DNA of 64,000 nucleotides. Source: Tolumonas auensis DSM 9187 (GTDB lineage: Bacteria; Pseudomonadota; Gammaproteobacteria; Enterobacterales; Aeromonadaceae). The position numbers and the translations under genes are program-made. Shown one piece after another: positions 59,066 to 64,000 of this stretch. The notes beneath the pieces were generated by a model, which saw nothing but the letters and a program-made list of their open reading frames with translations, made no database searches and had not been told where the DNA came from. How positions within the stretch are numbered: position 1 is the first letter of the stretch; each line of letters opens with the position of its first letter. The DNA lies in NCBI RefSeq assembly GCF_000023065.1, contig NC_012691.1, positions 846,001 through 910,000 of the forward strand. The letters are read 5' to 3'.

Positions 59066-59791
59066 TTATCCGATATCTGTAATGGCACAAATGGTGGCAA
59101 TTCCATTTTTTACTTGCCAGTTGATATTAAATGTCAGCAAGCGGACACCGTATATTTTATCGTCATCATTCTGCTTGCGGTAGGCCGGCCGTGGATCCTG
59201 TGCGATCACCTGCTGCAGGAATTCTTTAAATCCCGGGTGGGTTACCGAGATTTTCTGACAACGGATATCCATTTCTTCGGTAAAACTGACCGGCATTGTC
59301 ACCGGCGCTTCCGGCGCAAAACCGCCGCGAGCCTGGGGCAGACTGTCAACAAACGGAAGATAGGGCTTAATGTCTATCACCGGTGTTCCATTGACCAAAT
59401 CAACGCCACCCAGTTCCAGCCATACCCGGTTGCCTTGTTGGTGAATTGCTTTTAACTCAACCACAGATAATCCCACCGGATTAGGACGGAAAGGGCTACG
59501 CGACGCAAATACGCCTACGCGCTGATTACCACCTAACCGGGGAGGACGAACCGTAGGATGCCATTCATTTGTTCCATTTTCATGAAACAGAAACATCAGC
59601 CATAAGTGACTGAACTCTTCCAGTCCGCGCACACAATGGGGATCGTTATATGGTGGTAACAATTCCAGCTGTGCATTGATCGCCGTAACCAGTCCCGGCT
59701 GCCGCGGAACAGCAAACTTTTCCTGATAAGGAGAATGGATCACCCCGATTGTAGACAGGGTGATTGCTTGAGTTGCCACAACCTCAGACAT
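59066..59791 (-). CDS. trmO: tRNA (t6A37)-methyltransferase TrmO
   Basis: 241 residues (E. coli TrmO/YaeB 235). Uses SAM to N6-methylate t6A at position 37 of tRNA-Thr. Family motifs: IGVIHSPYQEKFAVPRQPGL, CVRGLEEFSHLWLMFLFHEN, GVFASRSPFRPNPVGLSVVEL and DIKPYLPFVDS. It begins 3 nt after the rcsF stop; the rcsF-trmO pairing matches E. coli, where proS follows; here a lipoprotein gene and ycdX intervene. Confidence 0.95.
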   Translation of the reverse strand: MSEVVATQAITLSTIGVIHSPYQEKFAVPRQPGLVTAINAQLELLPPYNDPHCVRGLEEFSHLWLMFLFHENGTNEWHPTVRPPRLGGNQRVGVFASRSPFRPNPVGLSVVELKAIHQQGNRVWLELGGVDLVNGTPVIDIKPYLPFVDSLPQARGGFAPEAPVTMPVSFTEEMDIRCQKISVTHPGFKEFLQQVIAQDPRPAYRKQNDDDKIYGVRLLTFNINWQVKNGIATICAITDIG

Positions 59792-59794
59792 AAA

Positions 59795-60172
59795 TTATTC
59801 GCTGTCTTTAACCTGATAGACCTGACCATAACAAACCAGGCTGGATATACATTCAGAAGATGGCGGCACAACCGCGCATTTGCCGAATACCACGGCATTA
59901 CCGCCCATATCTGCTGCTTTTCGTCGGGCATCGGTCTGCGCATCAGTAATATTAGGAACTGGCTGAGTAGTATCGCTCTGACAGGATTCACCTTCCACAG
60001 TACCAACCGGTGTTGCATCTGCATCCAGTAACTGTGCCTTATCCATCACGGCCACTGAGCTTGGTTTAAAATATTCGGTGAAGTTTTCTTTATCGAGATT
60101 GGTATTTACCTGAAACAGGCTACAGCCGCTTAGCATAGTAAGCATCAGGGCGGTAAAGGGCAGCGTTTTCAT
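59795..60172 (-). CDS. rcsF: Envelope stress sensor lipoprotein RcsF
   Basis: 125 residues from ATG 60172 (E. coli 134). Signal peptide MKTLPFTALMLTMLSGC with lipobox; the C-terminal domain keeps the disulfide cysteines in GESCQSD, GKCAVV and SSECISSLVCYG. In E. coli it is an outer-membrane lipoprotein that signals to the Rcs phosphorelay via IgaA. The proline-rich linker of E. coli is shorter here. The ribosome site GAGAGG is 8 nt upstream and lies inside an inverted repeat. Confidence 0.88.
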   Translation of the reverse strand: MKTLPFTALMLTMLSGCSLFQVNTNLDKENFTEYFKPSSVAVMDKAQLLDADATPVGTVEGESCQSDTTQPVPNITDAQTDARRKAADMGGNAVVFGKCAVVPPSSECISSLVCYGQVYQVKDSE

Positions 60173-60177
60173 CAAGT

Positions 60178-60217
60178 CAGCCTCTCATTTATAAGAAACA
60201 ACATTATAGAGAGGCTG
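60178..60217 (-). promoter_or_regulatory. Hairpin sequestering the rcsF ribosome site
   Basis: CAGCCTCTC (60178-60186) and GAGAGGCTG (60209-60217) are perfect 9-bp arms; TATAA (60190-60194) / TTATA (60204-60208) extends the helix after a 3-nt bulge. On the minus strand the arm at 60181-60186 is the GAGAGG that acts as the rcsF Shine-Dalgarno, so the RNA fold would hide it. Confidence 0.55.
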
Positions 60218-60259
60218 ACCCAGAGATTCGATAACTATCCGCTATTAATCATCAGGCCG

Positions 60260-62005
60260 TCATTCATCCTGCAGATGATAAAATAAACTCTGATAATAAG
60301 GATCGTTCTGCAGCAATTCACTGTGTGCTCCCGAAATACGGAACTGACCATTCTCAAGAAGTGCAATTCGATCCATTTGTGGTAATCCAGTTAACCGGTG
60401 CGTGATCATCAGTACGGATTTATCCCTGCTGTGCTGCAGGATCAATTGCATAATCCTCTGCTCAGTTGCCGGATCTAATCCTTCAGTGACCTCATCCAGT
60501 AACAATAATGGCGCATCGTGTAACAGCGCTCGCGCCAGCGATAAACGCCGTTGCTCACCACCGGATAATGCCCGGCCACCTTCACCGAGCCACTGACGCA
60601 AACTTTCCTTGAGATTATCGCCACTAAGCAAGCTATCCAGTTCAACTTTATTCAGCACCGCCTGCAATTCTTCATCACTGGCTGATGGTTTAGCTAAACG
60701 TAAGTTATCTGCCAGTGTAGCGCTGAATATATGAACCCGTTGACTAACCACAGACATGGACGCTCGCAGGGCTTCATCACTGAAATCAGTAATTGAGCGG
60801 TTATCCAGTAATATTTTGCCTTGTATTGCCGACCATTCCCGGGTCAGTAAACTCAATAGTGTTGATTTGCCACATCCTGTTGGACCCAGAATGGCGACTT
60901 TTTCACCGGGATTGAGTTGCAGCGAAAGATTATTAATGACTGCTGCCGACTGATTAGGATATGTAAATTCCAGTGCCTGAATATCAAGGCTGCCTCGGGT
61001 CGCCGGTTGCTCATCTTGACCAAACTGTATCGCCGGAGTTGCTTCCATAATCTGGTTGAGACGTCGTGCTGCAGTAAGGGTGGAGGATAAATACTGAAAA
61101 GCACCCGCCAGCGGTTGTAATGCTTCGAAAGAAGCCAGTGCAAAGAAGACCATTAATGCCGTCAACGGATCGGCCTGCGTGTGAGCCCCGACACCTGATG
61201 CAGCCAGCCACAACATGACACATACCAGCAAACTGAGTAAGCCAAGCATCAGCGCACTGGCAAACCCATTAATGGCTGTCATACGTTGCTGAGCCGTGAA
61301 TAATTTCTCTTCTTCTCGTTCTATCGTCTGACGATACTGCTCATCAGCAGTAAACATCAATAAATCAGCCTGATTGGCCAAATAAGTTGTACAGGCTTCG
61401 CGCAGGTGGCTTTGACTGACTATCAGCGCTTGTCCAGGCTGTTTTCCCAAACGATAAAACAGTAACGGGACTGTCACTGCGAGCAGCAATAAGGTTCCGC
61501 CCAGCAGTATCGCCAGTTGTACATCAAAGAATAAAGTGAAGCCAAACAGGCTGATAATAATCAAAACAGCTGCCAGCACGGGCGTAATCAGTCGTAGATA
61601 GAGATTATCCAGTGCATCAATATCCGCAACCATGCGATTCAGTAATTCACCCTGTCGCCAGGTATGTAACTGATGCAGTGATAATGGCGCGATCCTGTTC
61701 CAGAACTGTATCCGTAATGTGGTCAGAACCCTGAAAGTAGCATCATGGCTGACAACACGATCGCCCCAGCGACTGGCGGTACGTACAATCGAGAAAAAAC
61801 GTACCGCACCGGCAGGTGTCATATAGTTAAACGCATCTTTACTGGCTGCATTTAAGCCGGCAACTGCACAGGCCGTTAAGAACCAGCCGGAAAGTGATAA
61901 CAGCCCAAGTCCGGCGAGGAGGGTACACAGGGTTAACACTAACCCCAGAAACAACATAACCCAATGCTGCCGGAATAATTTCAGATAAGGACGCAACTCA
62001 CGCAT
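60260..62005 (-). CDS. cydC: Heterodimeric ABC exporter subunit CydC
   Basis: 581 residues from ATG 62005, 7 nt after GGAG and overlapping the cydD end (E. coli 573). Six-segment membrane domain then nucleotide-binding domain: Walker A GPTGCGKST, signature LSGGEQRRLSLARAL, Walker B LLLLDEVTEGLD and switch His in MITHRLTGL. With CydD it exports glutathione and cysteine to the periplasm and is needed for cytochrome bd assembly. Confidence 0.95.
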   Translation of the reverse strand: MRELRPYLKLFRQHWVMLFLGLVLTLCTLLAGLGLLSLSGWFLTACAVAGLNAASKDAFNYMTPAGAVRFFSIVRTASRWGDRVVSHDATFRVLTTLRIQFWNRIAPLSLHQLHTWRQGELLNRMVADIDALDNLYLRLITPVLAAVLIIISLFGFTLFFDVQLAILLGGTLLLLAVTVPLLFYRLGKQPGQALIVSQSHLREACTTYLANQADLLMFTADEQYRQTIEREEEKLFTAQQRMTAINGFASALMLGLLSLLVCVMLWLAASGVGAHTQADPLTALMVFFALASFEALQPLAGAFQYLSSTLTAARRLNQIMEATPAIQFGQDEQPATRGSLDIQALEFTYPNQSAAVINNLSLQLNPGEKVAILGPTGCGKSTLLSLLTREWSAIQGKILLDNRSITDFSDEALRASMSVVSQRVHIFSATLADNLRLAKPSASDEELQAVLNKVELDSLLSGDNLKESLRQWLGEGGRALSGGEQRRLSLARALLHDAPLLLLDEVTEGLDPATEQRIMQLILQHSRDKSVLMITHRLTGLPQMDRIALLENGQFRISGAHSELLQNDPYYQSLFYHLQDE

Positions 62006-63782
62006 ATTCACTCTCCGCTATTCCGGAAACTGCGGCGTCCGGCTGAGCAAGTAATGCTCTGAATGTCTCATTGTTTTTATGTAATTCAGCGTAATTACCT
62101 TCCGCAATTAACTGGCCGTGTTGTAACAGCAGGATATGATCGGCTTGCTGTAATTGGTCAATCCGGTGCGTTACGAGCAGTGTTGTGTGTCGTCGCCAGA
62201 GTGGGGTTAATGCCTGCAGGATCTTTTTCTCATTAATCCGGTCTAAGCTGGCGGTAGGTTCATCAAGCAATAATAAACGGCAGGGTTTCAGTAATGTCCG
62301 TGCCAGAGCCAGTCGTTGAGCCTGGCCAACAGATACACCGGCACTTTGCTCAGAAATTGTATAATCCCAACCTTTCTCTTTAATTATCTCTGAAGCACCC
62401 GCCTGCTCTACAGCCATCAGAAGAGACTCTTCACTGATGTCATGATGACCCAATAATAAATTAGCGCGCAGACTACCCGGCAGAAGACGCGGATTCTGAG
62501 CAAGCCAGCCTACATATTGCCGGTAATAGGTAAAATCCAAAGAGGATAATTCCAGACCATTAACTTTCAGGCTTCCGGTGTAAGGCGCAAAGCCGAGCAG
62601 GGCATTCAGTAATGAACTTTTACCCGAGCCTGTTTTACCCACTATCGCTACAAACTGATTTGATTTGATATGAAAAGAGAGCGGTCCGGTCAGCACTTTG
62701 CCGTCATGTGCCAGCACACAACAGTCATTCGCCTCAATCGTGAAATCAGTGTTATCTGCTAACTTCTGATCACCACCGGTAGCAGTAATGACATCTGTAT
62801 CCAGGAAAGATTGCAGAGAATCAGCTGCACCAATAGCCTGTGCTTTTGCATGATAATGAGCACCTAATTCACGGAGTGGTAAATAAAAGTCAGGTGCCAT
62901 TAATAGAACAAATAAGCCACTGAACAGTGTCAGTTGGCCATAATCACCAAAATTGAGGTGATCAAGATAAGAAAAGCCAAAATAGACAGCAACCAATGCA
63001 ATAGAAACAGAAGCAAAAAACTCCAGAACTGCAGAGCTTAGAAAAGCCATGCGCAGTACTTCCATTGTCCGGCCGCGGAAATCTTCTGAAGCCAGTGTGA
63101 TTTTCTCGCCTTCAGCTTTTGTCCGGTAAAATAGGCGCAGAGTCATCAGCCCCTGTAACCGATCCAGAAAATGGGCTGACAGACGCGATAATGCCTGAAA
63201 ATTACGGCGATTCGCATCAGCCGCTCCCATACCAGTCAGGATCATAAAGAGTGGGATCAAAGGTGCTGTCAGCAATAAAATCAGTCCGCTGGCCCAATTG
63301 GTTGGGAATACAAATAACAAAATAAGAAGAGGCTGAATGCCGGAGAGCATCGACTGCGGCAGAAAGCGCGCATAAAAGTCATGCAAATGCTCAATCTGCT
63401 CTACCAATAAACTGCTCCAACTGCCAACTGGTTGTTGCTGAATATAAAGAGGGCCCCGGGCCTGCAACTGATGCATCACTTGCTGACGAAAATGTTTACG
63501 AATTTTCGTCGCGCCGATAAACGCAAATTGTTCCTTTGCCCAACTCAAGATTGCCCGCAGTAAAGCGACGAGTAATAACCCGGCAAAATGCCAAATGAAA
63601 ATATCACGCGGAAGCTGAGCAATAATGACGCCATGCAATATGGTTGCAAGTAACCATGCCTGAGCAATCAGCAATAAAGTCGATAGGGCACCTGATAAAA
63701 TACATAAAGAAGACCATGGTTTAGCAAGAGATCTGTGCTGACGTAACCATCTGGTCAGCTCTTGTTGACGACTTTTATCCAT
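61998..63782 (-). CDS. cydD: Heterodimeric ABC exporter subunit CydD
   Basis: 594 residues (E. coli 588). Membrane domain with LQARGPLYIQQQPVGSWSSLL and PLFMILTGMGAADANRRNFQALSRLSAHFLDRLQGL, then nucleotide-binding domain: Walker A GKTGSGKSS, signature SVGQAQRLALARTLL (G in the usual place, Val for Gly), Walker B LLLLDEPTASLD. First gene of cydD-cydC, overlapping cydC by 8 bp. The leader is very A/T-rich with no visible Shine-Dalgarno. Confidence 0.95.
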   Translation of the reverse strand: MDKSRQQELTRWLRQHRSLAKPWSSLCILSGALSTLLLIAQAWLLATILHGVIIAQLPRDIFIWHFAGLLLVALLRAILSWAKEQFAFIGATKIRKHFRQQVMHQLQARGPLYIQQQPVGSWSSLLVEQIEHLHDFYARFLPQSMLSGIQPLLILLFVFPTNWASGLILLLTAPLIPLFMILTGMGAADANRRNFQALSRLSAHFLDRLQGLMTLRLFYRTKAEGEKITLASEDFRGRTMEVLRMAFLSSAVLEFFASVSIALVAVYFGFSYLDHLNFGDYGQLTLFSGLFVLLMAPDFYLPLRELGAHYHAKAQAIGAADSLQSFLDTDVITATGGDQKLADNTDFTIEANDCCVLAHDGKVLTGPLSFHIKSNQFVAIVGKTGSGKSSLLNALLGFAPYTGSLKVNGLELSSLDFTYYRQYVGWLAQNPRLLPGSLRANLLLGHHDISEESLLMAVEQAGASEIIKEKGWDYTISEQSAGVSVGQAQRLALARTLLKPCRLLLLDEPTASLDRINEKKILQALTPLWRRHTTLLVTHRIDQLQQADHILLLQHGQLIAEGNYAELHKNNETFRALLAQPDAAVSGIAESEYA

Positions 63783-63937
63783 AATAAATAAACATATAAA
63801 TTGAATGCAGCAAGCCTACTTATACGTATAGGTAATAGCAATGGCTTAATTGTTGGGTAAAAAACAGACTATAATCAACGAAGTGGTCGTTAATTAGACG
63901 AACAGCATCCTTTTTCGCAAAAACTCCCTAAAAGCGC

Positions 63938-63974
63938 TTGCCTAAAAAGTTCGGCTCCCTATAATGCGGCCCCA
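63938..63974 (+). promoter_or_regulatory. rRNA operon P1-like promoter
   Basis: TTGCCT (63938-63943), 16-bp spacer, TATAAT (63960-63965), then GCGGCCCCACTGA. The 16-bp spacing, perfect -10, GC-rich discriminator and ACTGA start region, with A/T-rich sequence upstream (63909-63934), are the layout of rrn P1. The operon itself would lie beyond the right edge. Confidence 0.75.
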
Positions 63975-64000
63975 CTGAGACGGCAGACGCCGCGACAGAG

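Overview
The window reads as chromosomal backbone of a facultatively anaerobic gammaproteobacterium. Gene content and several gene orders match Enterobacterales/Aeromonadales: lolB-ispE-prs divergent from hemA-prfA-prmC, gpt-frsA, proB-proA, rcsF-trmO, ampG beside yajG, and cydD-cydC. The mixture (Entner-Doudoroff gluconate genes, a sucrose PTS, and an ATP-grasp/7TM operon absent from E. coli) suggests the Aeromonadales, and Tolumonas is my best guess. That placement rests on recognising the proteins and was not tested by a search. I see no prophage, insertion sequence, CRISPR array or tRNA gene, and genes are tightly packed.

Layout. 1-5.3 kb is a gluconate regulon: the 3' end of a GntR-type repressor gene, then gntK-edd-eda on the minus strand, divergent from the permease gene gntT. 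Overlapping GntR operators and a CRP site lie between gntK and gntT. 5.3-8.9 kb holds a TerC/CBS membrane protein and a multi-pass membrane protein of GT-C type. 8.9-12.5 kb is a conserved but poorly understood operon: a periplasmic retropepsin-like protease, an inactive-transglutaminase/7TM protein and a RimK-like ATP-grasp ligase. 12.5-17.2 kb has the tRNA-modifying pair cmoA-cmoB, ubiF, a YeiE-type LysR regulator and gstA. 17.3-25.7 kb carries hrpB-mrcB, yajL-panE, yajQ and ampG.

25.7-32 kb has ppiA-yajG, rlmG, a DUF3606 gene, bolA, apbE, ydhF and a LexA-controlled dinB. 32-41 kb has pepD, a small membrane protein, a cytoplasmic-looking 5'-nucleotidase behind a Pho-box-like array, gpt, frsA, proBA and hpt. 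41-45.3 kb is a sucrose operon (scrA-scrB-scrR) with paired operators and a long leader. 45.3-60.2 kb has the yadGH transporter, prs-ispE-lolB, hemA-prfA-prmC-sirB1-kdsA, tilS, proS, ycdX and rcsF-trmO plus a small lipoprotein gene. The right end is cydDC, and the final 60 bases look like a ribosomal RNA P1 promoter whose operon lies outside the window.

The less ordinary signals are mostly non-coding. Two copies of a structured intergenic element (585-685 and 22131-22225) share a loop sequence but have different outer arms that are each self-complementary. Inverted repeats cover the starts of rcsF and ydhF. Short leader ORFs overlap the starts of gntT and the TerC gene. Among proteins, the ATP-grasp/7TM/protease operon is the best candidate for an under-described system.
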